From Paenibacillus sp. J23TS9 (GTDB lineage Bacteria > Bacillota > Bacilli > Paenibacillales > Paenibacillaceae), in NCBI RefSeq assembly GCF_018403225.1, contig NZ_BOSG01000004.1, forward strand, positions 434,001-498,000: DNA of 64,000 bases, given 5' to 3'. The translations under genes were made by a program, and so were the position numbers. Each line of letters opens with the position of its first letter. Within the stretch, counting starts at the first letter, position 1. Under the pieces are notes generated by a model. The model made no database searches. It had not been told where the DNA came from and saw only the letters and a list, made by a program, of their open reading frames with translations. Shown here piece after piece: positions 23,628 through 32,168 of the stretch.

Positions 23628-23864
23628 ATGGGTCAAGCAGGACAAAACCAAGGACGCAGCAACCGTTCCAACAACCTGGTAGTACCTCAAGCAAACTCCG
23701 CACTTCAACAAATGAAGTATGAAGCTGCTCAGGAGCTGGGCGTTCAAATCCCTCAAGACGGATACTACGGTAATATGACTTCCCGTGAGACTGGTTCTTT
23801 GGGAGGTTATATCACAAAACGTCTGGTGCAAATGGCAGAACAGCAGCTTTCTGGTCGTCAATAA
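23628..23864 (+). CDS. Alpha/beta-type small acid-soluble spore protein (copy 2)
   Basis: Seventy-eight residues. After a Gln/Gly/Asn-rich start (MGQAGQNQGRSNRSNNLVVP) it carries the protease-site region MKYEAAQELGVQI and the DNA-binding block TGSLGGYITKRLVQMAEQ. It differs from the copy at 20464 mainly by the longer N-terminus and a few conservative changes. AAAGGAGGTGA is an excellent ribosome site. A sigma-G-like promoter and a terminator frame it, so it is a monocistronic forespore gene. Confidence 0.96.
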   Translation: MGQAGQNQGRSNRSNNLVVPQANSALQQMKYEAAQELGVQIPQDGYYGNMTSRETGSLGGYITKRLVQMAEQQLSGRQ

Positions 23865-23956
23865 TCTGCTTTCGGCATTTGTAAATGTGATATCATGTCG
23901 ATCAGCGGCAAGGCGTGAGCCGCACCTGCTGATCAAACGGTCTAATCCGTAAGAAA

Positions 23957-23989
23957 AAGGCAGCCTTTGTAAAAAGGTTGCCTTTTTTT
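23957..23989 (+). terminator. Terminator after SASP copy 2
   Basis: AAGGCAGCCTTT and AAAAGGTTGCCTT pair imperfectly, ending in seven T residues. Confidence 0.75.
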
Positions 23990-24109
23990 GCGCTTTATAA
24001 CTTGCAAAAACCCTTATTATGTCGTCTAACTAATCAAGCTTTTCGCCACTCGGAAAGCATTATCGTTTGTGATGCTAATATAAAAAAGTCATATATGAGT
24101 GCTGTTTGA

Positions 24110-24517
24110 TTAAAAAATTTCAGTAAGTGGATCCGGATATGTATGTCTTGGGTAGCGAATCATCAAATTAGCCATGTTATAATTGGATTCCAGCGTAGCA
24201 TCGACCACAATCATGCCCTGCCGTACAGCAAATTCGTAGCTAATCTCGCCATGGGTCCAGTGTCGTTTGTATTTCAAACTTTCAAGCGCCATGATTCGGA
24301 ATGAAGAATATTGCACCGGAGAGAGCCCTGAATCTGCAGAGCGGAGCTCTCCATTTCGACCCTCCAGCGGATTATGACGGATCCCGAATTTGCCAATAGC
24401 ATTATTGCGTATTTGCACAAATACAGTTCCCGAGGATAGCCCTGAAAGTTCTTCTTCAAGCTCTTTAAATACCATATCAAGCTGTCTTGCTAGGGATAAT
24501 TGCTCGGTTTTTATCAT
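24110..24517 (-). CDS. Conserved-looking protein of unknown function
   Basis: A 135-residue soluble protein. It starts at ATG 24517 (MIKTEQLSLARQLDMVFKEL), with GAGAGGAGGAAG just before; an upstream frame extension would include the ribosome site itself. The sequence is a helix followed by a beta-rich body (TVFVQIRNNAIGKFGIRHNP, SPVQYSSFRIMALESLKYKR, SYEFAVRQGMIVVDATLESN). There is no membrane segment and no metal motif. I do not recognise a family. It is flanked by AT-rich spacers and looks monocistronic. Confidence 0.65.
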   Translation of the reverse strand: MIKTEQLSLARQLDMVFKELEEELSGLSSGTVFVQIRNNAIGKFGIRHNPLEGRNGELRSADSGLSPVQYSSFRIMALESLKYKRHWTHGEISYEFAVRQGMIVVDATLESNYNMANLMIRYPRHTYPDPLTEIF

Positions 24518-24729
24518 TTTCTTCCTCCTCTCTTCAACTTTCGTCAAAACTCTTTAGGGCTTATGACTCATTATAAGACAGGGTGCTGAATCACACAACA
24601 ATTTCAAACAAAATTGGGTATTTATTACTATTATTTTCATTTTTTTGATTTATTTCTCGCCAAAAATCCGCTATTTTTCTGGTTTATCTGACAAAATAAA
24701 TGATTTTCCCTAGGGTTTCATGCCGAAAC

Positions 24730-24776
24730 AAAAAAAACAGGAAGATAGCGCGATTAAGCGGATCTTCCTGTTTTTG
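24730..24776 (-). terminator. Terminator after pepF
   Basis: ACAGGAAGAT and ATCTTCCTGT pair perfectly around 15 bases with A/T runs on both sides. It fits the minus-strand oligoendopeptidase gene. The wider gap 24518-24815 otherwise holds only AT-rich DNA. Confidence 0.8.
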
Positions 24777-24815
24777 TTTACAGATATAATGAGCTTTTTT
24801 GCAAACCTGCAGAAT

Positions 24816-26615
24816 TTACGCCAATTCTTCCGTCATGCCCAAAAATTCCTCAATATCTTGCTGTAGCAGATCAGAAGCACTCTGCCAGAAATCATGTCCT
24901 GTTAAATCAGCGTTCAGATGCTTCTTCGCAAGCTCCTCAACCGTCATAGCACCGGTATCCTGAAGCAAAGCATCATATTTATCCGCAAAGCTTGCGCCCT
25001 GCTGTAGAGCCTGTGCATAAATGCCTGTGCTAAACATATAACCGAAGGTGTACGGGAAGTTATAGAACGGCACGCCAGTGATATAGAAATGAAGCTTAGA
25101 ACACCAGAACGTTGGTTCATAAGCAGACAGCGCATCGCAATAAGCTTCCTTCTGTGCTTCCTCCATCAGATCGTTCAACTCTTGAACGCTTAAAAGTCCA
25201 TTTTTACGTTTTTCGTAGAAGCGGGTCTCAAACAGGAAGCGGGCATGAATATTCATGTAGAAGGCTACGCTGCGTTGGATCTTGTCTTCCAGCAAAGCCA
25301 GCTTCTCCTGCTCGTCGCCTGCTTTCTTCACCATTGCGTCAGCAACGATCATTTCGGCAAGGGTTGATGCCGTTTCAGCGACATTCATAGCATAATTTTG
25401 GTTGAACACAGGCAAATCATCCATCACATGCTGATGGTAGCCGTGACCCAATTCATGTGCTAGCGTGGAAACATTGGAAGCCGTTCCACTGTACGTCATG
25501 AAAATACGGGTTGCTTTGCTGACCGGAAGTGAAGTACAAAAGCCACCAGGACGTTTGCCAGGGCGATCTTCCGCTTCAATCCATGATTTATCGAATGCCA
25601 TTTCGGCAAAGTCGGCCATTTTCGGACTGAATTTACGGAACTGTTCTACGATGGTCTCCGCTGCTTCCTGGTAAGACACCTTGGTAGAAACCTTTCCAAT
25701 TGGAGCATCAACATCCACCCAGCTCAGCTTCTCAACCCCGAGGAGTTTGGCTTTGCGTTCCATGTATTTCAAAAGCATCGATTTGTTGTCTTGAATAACG
25801 CTCCACATCGCATCCAGCGTTGCATTGGACATGCGGTTAATAGCCAAAGGCTCCTTCAGAACTTCATCCCAGCCGCGGCGCTCATACAGCTTCAATCTGA
25901 AGCCGCCGAGATGGTTCAGCGTGTCTCCGCAGTAATCGGCTTTATCAGCCCAAGCTTCCTTCCATTTCACGAACATGGCATCACGGACTTCTTTATCGGC
26001 ATCATAAAGCTTGTTATGAGCTTGCCCGGCGGAAAGCTGCACCGTTTCGCCATTGACTTCAAATGGAATTTTCACATGGCTCACAACCGTGTCATAATGG
26101 TCGCTCCAACCATGGTATCCGTCCACGGCCAGATCCAGCGCCAGACTTTCAAGCTCCGGACTCAGCTTTTCACGGGCTTGATCCCGGCTCTCATTCAATA
26201 CAAAAGCAATTGGATGAATCTCAGCGCGGCCCATCCAGGCTTTCCATGTCTCATCATTCGTGCGGCCAAGGATATCATCGAATTGTGTCATGATGGTGTT
26301 CAAAAGCGCATGCAAGTTTGTGATTCGTCCGGCGAGCTGAACCGCTTTGGTATCCCCTTGATTCTGTGCCTGAAGACAGCTGACAAAAGCACTGCCCTCC
26401 GAGAGGCGGGAAATACAGCTTCCCAGAGAAGAAATGACGGCATCAAAAGGCTTGGTTTCTTCAAGACTCGTTGGCGCACCAGCGGCGTTAACATCCTTTT
26501 TCAGCTTCAGAAGATCCTGTTCCAGAGTGTCCAGGTACGCTAAATATTCGGAAGATGCGGATCCTCCCGGAAAAATGGACTCCAGATCCCATGTCAATTT
26601 TAAATTGTTATTCAT
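24816..26615 (-). CDS. pepF: Oligoendopeptidase F (M3 family)
   Basis: A 599-residue zinc peptidase of the M3B/PepF family, close to the usual 600. The catalytic HELGH motif lies at about residue 387-391 (TLAHELGHGYHQHVM) and the downstream zinc ligand in NVAETASTLAEMI. The long N-terminal helical part (SIFPGGSASSEYLAYLDTLE) is typical. It cleaves short peptides in the cytoplasm. The start codon has only a moderate site (AAGGAATGG). Monocistronic, with its own terminator. Confidence 0.93.
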   Translation of the reverse strand: MNNNLKLTWDLESIFPGGSASSEYLAYLDTLEQDLLKLKKDVNAAGAPTSLEETKPFDAVISSLGSCISRLSEGSAFVSCLQAQNQGDTKAVQLAGRITNLHALLNTIMTQFDDILGRTNDETWKAWMGRAEIHPIAFVLNESRDQAREKLSPELESLALDLAVDGYHGWSDHYDTVVSHVKIPFEVNGETVQLSAGQAHNKLYDADKEVRDAMFVKWKEAWADKADYCGDTLNHLGGFRLKLYERRGWDEVLKEPLAINRMSNATLDAMWSVIQDNKSMLLKYMERKAKLLGVEKLSWVDVDAPIGKVSTKVSYQEAAETIVEQFRKFSPKMADFAEMAFDKSWIEAEDRPGKRPGGFCTSLPVSKATRIFMTYSGTASNVSTLAHELGHGYHQHVMDDLPVFNQNYAMNVAETASTLAEMIVADAMVKKAGDEQEKLALLEDKIQRSVAFYMNIHARFLFETRFYEKRKNGLLSVQELNDLMEEAQKEAYCDALSAYEPTFWCSKLHFYITGVPFYNFPYTFGYMFSTGIYAQALQQGASFADKYDALLQDTGAMTVEELAKKHLNADLTGHDFWQSASDLLQQDIEEFLGMTEELA

Positions 26616-26785
26616 TACAGATCACCATTCCTTTGTTTAGGATTTCATTTGATTGGTTTTCATGATAAGGTGTATAACTATAAGAAAACGTCTATCGACG
26701 TAATTCCACAGTAGCCAGACCGCATTTGTTGTTGTTTTCTTAAGAAAGTCTAGGCATTAATAGATCCATTGGAGGGATACTCGTC

Positions 26786-26956
26786 ATGAGACCATTGCAA
26801 ATATCACCGGAAACGGCTGTAAAGCTGTCGGAAAAATTGGGAGTTCCGCTTGAAAATCTCATGCACATGCCGCAGCATATTTTGCTGCAAAAAATCGCTG
26901 AGCTTGGCAAAGAACAACCGGATGAGGATCAAGCTGACAAGAAGGACGGACAATGA
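26786..26956 (+). CDS. YycC-family small protein
   Basis: Fifty-six residues: MRPLQISPETAVKLSEKLGV, then PLENLMHMPQHILLQKIAEL and a charged tail. This matches the short YycC-like family known from Bacillus, whose function is unknown. GGAGGG lies 10 bases before the ATG. Its TGA overlaps the ATG of the next gene (ATGA), so the two form a small operon. Confidence 0.85.
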   Translation: MRPLQISPETAVKLSEKLGVPLENLMHMPQHILLQKIAELGKEQPDEDQADKKDGQ

Positions 26957-27183
26957 TTCCTTTTGCCAATACATGGCCTTACGATAAGCAAATGGGCGGC
27001 ATTTATGTGCATGAATGCCCTTTTTGCGGAGCCGGGAATGTGATGTTGAACATCAAGCCCAGTGAACTGAAAGCCGTCAATGAAGGCAGAAAAAAGCTGG
27101 TCGTCTTCCCCTGCTGCAGCAGCCGGTTAAATGTGATCGAGACGGATAACGACTATCTTCGGTTCGATCATCCCGTGCGCTAG
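26953..27183 (+). CDS. Small cysteine-rich protein, possible zinc ribbon
   Basis: Seventy-six residues. CPFCG at about residue 22 and CC at about residue 54 (VVFPCCSSRLNVIE) could form a zinc site. It overlaps the YycC-like gene by 4 bases and is followed by a terminator. No named family comes to mind; a nucleic-acid or protein contact role would be a guess. Confidence 0.75.
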   Translation: MIPFANTWPYDKQMGGIYVHECPFCGAGNVMLNIKPSELKAVNEGRKKLVVFPCCSSRLNVIETDNDYLRFDHPVR

Positions 27184-27204
27184 GAAAACGATAACCCCTT
27201 AAAC

Positions 27205-27233
27205 AAAACACGCATGATCTATGCGTGTTTTTG
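27205..27233. terminator. Bidirectional terminator between convergent genes
   Basis: AAACACGCAT and ATGCGTGTTT pair perfectly around GATCT, with A and T runs on both sides. It serves the zinc-ribbon gene and the DUF2225 gene. Confidence 0.8.
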
Positions 27234-27246
27234 CTTCATGTTCATT

Positions 27247-27948
27247 TTAGGCCTGCTTCATTTCGTCTGGAAGCTCCAATTTCCTCGCCACCATTTGCTC
27301 GCGCAGAACCCCCCATTGCTCACGGGAAGCACGGATCATCGCTGCATCAATAATATTCTTGTCGTTTATGACTCTTGAGAACCATTTGACCGCTTGGCTG
27401 AATTCACCGATTCGACGGTTCATTTCCCCGATCAAATAGAGCAGACGGGCATTATTAGCCCCTACGCCTTCAAGTTCATAAACCTTTATGTACGAATCCA
27501 AAGAATATTTCAAGAAACGCTGCTCCTGCTCTTCATCCCCTCTATAACGATACAGCCAGGCAATGTGATGAAGGAGACTTGCAACGATCCGCTCCTTTTC
27601 TCCAATCGTTTGAGCAACCAGCAGAGCAAGCTTGTACGTCTCAAGGGCAGCTTCCCATTCCCTGTGCCCGTTGAAATCACGCTCTATCCAGCGGCTGCTG
27701 ATTTTGTCGGCAAAGCGTTTTTTCTGGGAGTCATTCAGCCGCTCCGTCGAATTTTCCGTGGAAGCGAATCCGCATTTCGGACAAACTCTGACAACATAAT
27801 AATCTGGATTTTCATCCTTGTAATAGGAACAAAAATCAGAATCCGTCCGGATGGCTTTTTTGAAGCTTGGACGCACGCGAGAGGAATTAAATTCATGTTC
27901 GCAGTAATAACAGGCTATTTTGATGGAGTATAGAGGTTCTAAAGTCAC
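27247..27948 (-). CDS. DUF2225 family protein
   Basis: A 233-residue protein. Two Cys pairs, CYYCEHEF near residue 12 and CPKCGFAS near residue 57, frame the family's putative zinc site. The rest is a chain of helices resembling tetratricopeptide repeats (WEAALETYKLALLVAQTIGE, FLKYSLDSYIKVYELEG, LLYLIGEMNRRIGEFSQAVK). The start is a GTG at 27948 with AAAGGAA ten bases upstream. The function is unknown; TPR folds suggest protein binding. Confidence 0.85.
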   Translation of the reverse strand: MTLEPLYSIKIACYYCEHEFNSSRVRPSFKKAIRTDSDFCSYYKDENPDYYVVRVCPKCGFASTENSTERLNDSQKKRFADKISSRWIERDFNGHREWEAALETYKLALLVAQTIGEKERIVASLLHHIAWLYRYRGDEEQEQRFLKYSLDSYIKVYELEGVGANNARLLYLIGEMNRRIGEFSQAVKWFSRVINDKNIIDAAMIRASREQWGVLREQMVARKLELPDEMKQA

Positions 27949-28096
27949 ATCCCCACGTTCCTTTCATGTCTTTCGTCTAGATCTCCCACGATCCAAGGTG
28001 TATGATGCAAAAATGACAAGCAGGACCCGAAAGCCGAATGAGGCGTCATGGCTCCATTTTTTAGCAAGTGAAAATTATTTCCATTATATCAAAAAA

Positions 28097-28128
28097 CAAA
28101 AAAAGGCGCTAAACGTTTGTTTAGCACC
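28097..28128 (-). terminator. Terminator after the 31-residue gene
   Basis: On the minus strand GGTGCTAAAC and GTTTAGCGCC pair around AAAC, followed by TTTTTTTG. Confidence 0.75.
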
Positions 28129-28137
28129 TTGGCGTAT

Positions 28138-28233
28138 TCAGTAGCTGCTCCAATCCTCTTCGCCGGAATGGACCAGTGAGGCGCGAATGACATACACGAA
28201 AGCGCAGACAAGAACACCGGCGACAAAACTCAT
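28138..28233 (-). CDS. Tiny single-helix membrane peptide
   Basis: Thirty-one residues: MSFVAGVLVCAFVYVIRASL, then VHSGEEDWSSY. One hydrophobic helix and an acidic tail. GGAGTGATGAG precedes the ATG at 28233, and a good terminator follows the stop within ten bases, which supports a real short transcript. I do not know a family for it. Confidence 0.55.
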   Translation of the reverse strand: MSFVAGVLVCAFVYVIRASLVHSGEEDWSSY

Positions 28234-28352
28234 GATCTCATCACTCCATCCATATATTGAAATTTGAATATTGAATAGTAGTTGGTTTGTATATTTTAAC
28301 ATACATTCGTCAAAAAAACATTATTTTTTGTAAACGCTTTCTAACATATTTT

Positions 28353-28382
28353 GTACTGTTTGTCCGATGCAAAACATAAAAT
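28353..28382 (+). promoter_or_regulatory. Candidate sigma-E promoter of ylbJ
   Basis: GTACTGTT (28353-28360), 14 bases, CATAAAAT (28375-28382). This is near the sigma-E pattern for mother-cell genes and lies 53 bases before the start codon. YlbJ homologues are sigma-E controlled. Confidence 0.4.
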
Positions 28383-28435
28383 TAGGAAAACAGGATTGAT
28401 TCGAATGACCCATTCATGAACAGGAAGGTGTGACT

Positions 28436-29704
28436 ATGTCCGTAAAAAAGCTGGGTCTTCCGCTTATGATGGCTTCGCTCGTCAGTTTGCTCCTTCTCAT
28501 GCTCTTTTTTCCCGGGGCTTACCTCGAATCCGCCCTGCGTGGACTGGCCATCTGGTGGGATGTTCTCTTCCCTTCCCTGTTCCCGTTCTTTATCATTTCG
28601 GAGATGATGCTGGGCTTTGGAATCGTGCATTTATTTGGTACGCTCATGGATCCGTTGATGAAGCCGCTCTTCCGCATTCCGGGCAGCGGAGGCTTTGTCG
28701 CAGCTATGGGTTATGTTTCCGGCTATCCAATCGGAGCCAAGCTGACGGCCAAGCTGTGGGAGCAAAATATGGTTACGCGGGACGAGGGAGAACGGCTGGT
28801 GGCCTTTACAACATCGTCGGACCCTATCTTTCTGATCGGTGCGGTATCCGTAGGATTTTTTCATGACCCTAAAATTGCTGTCATTCTGGCGGCTGCCCAT
28901 TACGGCGGTGGATTCCTGATCGGGCTCCTCATGCGCTTTCACGGTAAACAGAGTGCCACACCGGACGGTTCAAACGCTTCACGCATGGCTCCAAAGGCTA
29001 CTGCTGAAGCCGCTGTAAAAGACAGACGCGTTCAGAGAGCGTTTGCCGCTATGCATCAGGCGAGAATGCAGGACGGCCGAGGCATGGGTGAAATGCTGCG
29101 GCAAGCGGTTGAATCCTCTTTAAAGCTTATTATTGTCGTAGGAGGGTTAGTTGTATTCTTTTCGGTGTTCCTGGAGCTGTTAACACAGGCCGGTGTAATG
29201 AGAATCCTTTATTTTATTCTCGATCAAATGCTCACGGCTGTTGGCTTTCCCCCTTCATTGTCTGAAGCGCTGGTGGGAGGGCTATTTGAAGTAACCTTAG
29301 GAGCACGTTCTGCGGGAGAAGCGGCTTCTTCTGTACCTTTGCCATATAAAGCGGCTGCAGCGGCATTTATTCTATCCTGGGGAGGACTTTCGGTTCACGC
29401 CCAGATTGCGAGCATTTTACATGCAACCAATTTGCGCTACCTGCCCTTTATGATTGCACGTCTGATTCATGCCATTCTGGCATCGGTTCTTGTCATGCTG
29501 CTATGGAATCCGCTCATGGGCAGCTTCATGCCTTCTCCCGTATTTAGCCCTCTACCGGAAATGGGCATCGCTTCGGCTGCAGGCGGCATTACGGATCGAA
29601 TTGCATTCTTCTGCATCCTGATTGTCTTCATGATCGTGGCCTCTTCAGTATGGTCCTTGATCCGCACCTTATGGCGTGCTGGAAAGCGCAATCCAGCCAA
29701 ATGA
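28436..29704 (+). CDS. ylbJ: Sporulation integral membrane protein YlbJ
   Basis: A 422-residue protein with about ten membrane segments and two nucleoside-recognition (Gate) domains. The segment ALRGLAIWWDVLFPSLFPFF and the following EMMLGFGIVHLFG are typical of YlbJ, and GGLFEVTLGARSAG recurs in the second half. Mutants in Bacillus fail in spore maturation. I start at ATG 28436 after AGGAAGG (7-base gap); an upstream GTG at 28430 is too near the site. Confidence 0.92.
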   Translation: MSVKKLGLPLMMASLVSLLLLMLFFPGAYLESALRGLAIWWDVLFPSLFPFFIISEMMLGFGIVHLFGTLMDPLMKPLFRIPGSGGFVAAMGYVSGYPIGAKLTAKLWEQNMVTRDEGERLVAFTTSSDPIFLIGAVSVGFFHDPKIAVILAAAHYGGGFLIGLLMRFHGKQSATPDGSNASRMAPKATAEAAVKDRRVQRAFAAMHQARMQDGRGMGEMLRQAVESSLKLIIVVGGLVVFFSVFLELLTQAGVMRILYFILDQMLTAVGFPPSLSEALVGGLFEVTLGARSAGEAASSVPLPYKAAAAAFILSWGGLSVHAQIASILHATNLRYLPFMIARLIHAILASVLVMLLWNPLMGSFMPSPVFSPLPEMGIASAAGGITDRIAFFCILIVFMIVASSVWSLIRTLWRAGKRNPAK

Positions 29705-29769
29705 ACATTGTGTTATGCTCCGATATTGTTTATGATCGTTATATACCCAAATAAAGGAGCTTAACTCTC

Positions 29770-30573
29770 TTGAGATATTATGTCCTGGATCGCGGTGATC
29801 AGTTGTCCGTTGATTTGAGCGAGCAGTTCCATAAGCTAGCCGCACAACGCGGGTTTCGATTGGATGCCGAATCTCCCGAGATTGTCATTTCGATTGGCGG
29901 AGACGGTACCATGCTTCATGCCTTTCATACGTTTATTGACCACATTCCCGATATTGCTTTTGTTGGCGTTCATACCGGCCATCTCGGATTCTATGCTGAC
30001 TGGCAGGCAGACGAGCTGCCCCAGCTGATCGACCTGATGAGCTCTGCCAGCAAGTCCGGCTCCATCCGTCCGCGGATCGTCAGATACCCGCTGCTTGAGC
30101 TGGAAATTCACAGAAAATCGGGCAATGCTTCTTATATTGCACTCAATGAATTCACGCTAAAAGGCGTGGATGGAACGGTCGTTGCCCAAGTAGATATTAA
30201 CGACCAGACCTTTGAAATGTTCCGTGGTGACGGGATCTGTATCTCGACTCCATCCGGCAGCACGGCTTACAACAAAAGTCTTGGCGGGGCCATGGTGCAT
30301 CCGACGATTGAGGCGCTGCAAATAGCGGAAATTGCCTCCATCAACAACCGTGTGTTCCGTACGATGGGTTCCCCTTTGCTGCTGCCAAAGCATCATCACA
30401 CGGATATTTTCTCGCGGAAGGAACAGCGTCTTTTGCTCACCATTGATCATGTCAACATTCAGGTAGATGATTTGATCTCGGTGCGCTGCCAGGTTGCAAA
30501 AGAAAAGGTAAGCTTTGCCCGTTATCGCCCGTTTCCGTTCTGGAACCGCGTTCGCGAAGCCTTTCTTGGATAA
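29770..30573 (+). CDS. nadK: NAD kinase
   Basis: A 267-residue ATP/polyphosphate-dependent NAD kinase that makes NADP. GGDGT is at residues 43-47 (VISIGGDGTMLHAFH), and the conserved NEFTLKG and GDGICISTPSGSTAYNKS segments follow. The start is TTG 29770, eight bases after AAAGGAGC; no ATG fits the conserved N-terminus. Length is normal for the short Bacillus-type enzyme. A bidirectional terminator follows. Confidence 0.95.
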   Translation: MRYYVLDRGDQLSVDLSEQFHKLAAQRGFRLDAESPEIVISIGGDGTMLHAFHTFIDHIPDIAFVGVHTGHLGFYADWQADELPQLIDLMSSASKSGSIRPRIVRYPLLELEIHRKSGNASYIALNEFTLKGVDGTVVAQVDINDQTFEMFRGDGICISTPSGSTAYNKSLGGAMVHPTIEALQIAEIASINNRVFRTMGSPLLLPKHHHTDIFSRKEQRLLLTIDHVNIQVDDLISVRCQVAKEKVSFARYRPFPFWNRVREAFLG

Positions 30574-30600
30574 ACGATGACTTATGATATTTAAGTATAT

Positions 30601-30635
30601 AAAAAAAGCGGCTCCCTATTGGGAACCGCTTTTTA
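30601..30635. terminator. Bidirectional terminator nadK / yutD
   Basis: AAAGCGG-TCC and GGA-CCGCTTT pair around a short loop with A and T runs on both sides. It overlaps the last codons of the yutD-like gene. Confidence 0.75.
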
Positions 30636-31068
30636 CCTTCTCCGGCTTCTCAGACTTCTCGGTCTTTTCAGACCTTTCAGTCTTTTCAACCTTTTCAGTC
30701 TTATCAGACTTTTCAATCTTTTCAGTCTTATCAAGCTTTTCGGGTTTATCCGGTTTTTCGGGCTTTTCTGGCTTTTCTTTATCCTTCGGCTGGGCCTCCC
30801 GGTTCTTTTGCAAGACGAAATAAGCACATCCGAAATTGCAGTATTCGTTGATGTAATCCACCATGCCGGAAAAGGCTGTATCTTTGGTGGATTTAGGATG
30901 CTTATCCCGGTAAAATCCCTTTAACCGAAGCTGGTTATAGCCCCAGTCTCCGATAATGTAATCGTAGCGATCCAGCACCTCGCTGTACCGCTCACGAAAG
31001 GCTTCAGGGTTCCAGCCGTTTTTATGGTCTTTCAGCAGCTCGTAGCTTTTTCCGCCAATGAGAATCAA
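30616..31068 (-). CDS. yutD: YutD-like protein with long Lys/Glu/Pro repeat tail
   Basis: A 150-residue protein. Residues 1-92 are the YutD domain (MILIGGKSYELLKDHKNGWN, then YDYIIGDWGYNQLRLKGFY and NEYCNFGCAYFVL). Residues of about 96-145 are a low-complexity chain of EKxxK units (KPEKPDKPEKLDKTEKIEKS and further). The tail is not part of the family core. The start is TTG at 31068 after GGGGGAG. The gene sits next to lipA and the yunA/yunB genes, as in Bacillus. Function unknown. Confidence 0.85.
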   Translation of the reverse strand: MILIGGKSYELLKDHKNGWNPEAFRERYSEVLDRYDYIIGDWGYNQLRLKGFYRDKHPKSTKDTAFSGMVDYINEYCNFGCAYFVLQKNREAQPKDKEKPEKPEKPDKPEKLDKTEKIEKSDKTEKVEKTERSEKTEKSEKPEKVKSGSQ

Positions 31069-31110
31069 ATGTGCTCCCCCTGCCTTTCATTCAAAAAAAA
31101 TCAATCATTA

Positions 31111-31992
31111 TTATTTCTGGCTTGCCGCCGATTTTACCTGCTCATGCGCATGGTAGGAGCTGCGGACGAGCGGGCCTGATTCCACGTGGCTGAACCCTCT
31201 CTTCATGCCTTCTTCCTTCAGCTTGGCAAACTCATCTGGATGATAGTATTTAACGACGTTCAAATGCTTCGGAGATGGCTGCAAATATTGGCCAATCGTC
31301 ATGATATCGCAGTTCACAGCACGCAAATCGTCCATCGCCTGCAAAATTTCATCCCATTCTTCCCCTACACCCAGCATAATGCTCGATTTGGTCGGAATAT
31401 TAGGCTGCATTTCCTTTGCTCTTTTCAAAAGCTCTAAAGAACGGTCATATTTCGCTTTGGCGCGAACACGATTCGACATACGTTCAACGGTTTCGATATT
31501 ATGATTCAAAATATCCGGTTTGGCGTCCATCACGACTTTCAGAGCATCCCAGTTTCCCATAAAGTCAGGAATGAGGACCTCGACACTGCACAGCGGCAAG
31601 CGCTTGCGGACAGCCTTGACGGTTTCGGCAAAAATCATCGCTCCTCCATCGGAAAGGTCATCCCGTGCGACGCTTGTGACAACACAGTGCTGCAGCCCCA
31701 TGTTCTCAGCGGCTTCAGCCACCCGGTCAGGCTCCTGCAGGTCAAGCTCGGTAGGTCTGCCCGTATTGACTGCGCAAAAACGGCAGGCACGTGTACATAT
31801 ATCACCCAAAATCATAAAAGTCGCTGTACGGTTTGCCCAGCATTCATATATGTTAGGGCAACGCGCTTCTTCACACACGGTATGTAGTGTCTTCGAGCGC
31901 ATCATGCTCTTGATCTCTTGATAATTGTCACCGGTCGTCAGTTTGATGCGAATCCAGTCCGGCTTTGGCTCCTTGACGGTTTGATTAGGCAA
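31111..31992 (-). CDS. lipA: Lipoyl synthase
   Basis: A radical SAM enzyme that inserts two sulfurs into protein-bound octanoate. The auxiliary cluster ligands are in [16 protein letters not shown] (Cys40, 45, 51) and the radical SAM cluster in CTRACRFC (Cys66, 70, 73). I start at TTG 31992 because AGAAGG lies eight bases before it, and an extended -10 promoter (TGATATAAT, 32046-32038) places the transcript start inside an upstream ATG frame that has no ribosome site. That gives 293 residues and an N-terminus like that of the Bacillus protein. Confidence 0.93.
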   Translation of the reverse strand: MPNQTVKEPKPDWIRIKLTTGDNYQEIKSMMRSKTLHTVCEEARCPNIYECWANRTATFMILGDICTRACRFCAVNTGRPTELDLQEPDRVAEAAENMGLQHCVVTSVARDDLSDGGAMIFAETVKAVRKRLPLCSVEVLIPDFMGNWDALKVVMDAKPDILNHNIETVERMSNRVRAKAKYDRSLELLKRAKEMQPNIPTKSSIMLGVGEEWDEILQAMDDLRAVNCDIMTIGQYLQPSPKHLNVVKYYHPDEFAKLKEEGMKRGFSHVESGPLVRSSYHAHEQVKSAASQK

Positions 31993-32037
31993 TGATCTGA
32001 CCTTCTTTCGCTCATGATTAACTGCTGCATGCCCCAT

Positions 32038-32046
32038 ATTATATCA
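32038..32046 (-). promoter_or_regulatory. Extended -10 promoter of lipA
   Basis: TGATATAAT on the minus strand; the -35 region is weak, as usual for extended -10 promoters. The expected start point is near 32031, about 39 bases before the chosen TTG. Confidence 0.5.
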
Positions 32047-32168
32047 TGAACTTACCCAAAATACTTCCATTTACCAAGCGGGATAAAATGACTTCTCTTG
32101 TATCACTCTATGCATATGCCCGTCCAGTCCGGAAAAAAAGCCTATGAGCTGCTAGCAGGAGGTTGACG

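Noticed and set aside
25791..26543. 250-codon frame opposite pepF
   Set aside because: Antisense to a complete M3 peptidase; composition is that of a shadow frame.
30640..30780. CRISPR-like short repeats
   Set aside because: Units are degenerate, coding and without spacers; no cas genes in the window.
30584..30823. Ser/Phe-repeat frame opposite yutD
   Set aside because: It is the complement of the EKxxK repeat of YutD, a low-complexity artefact.
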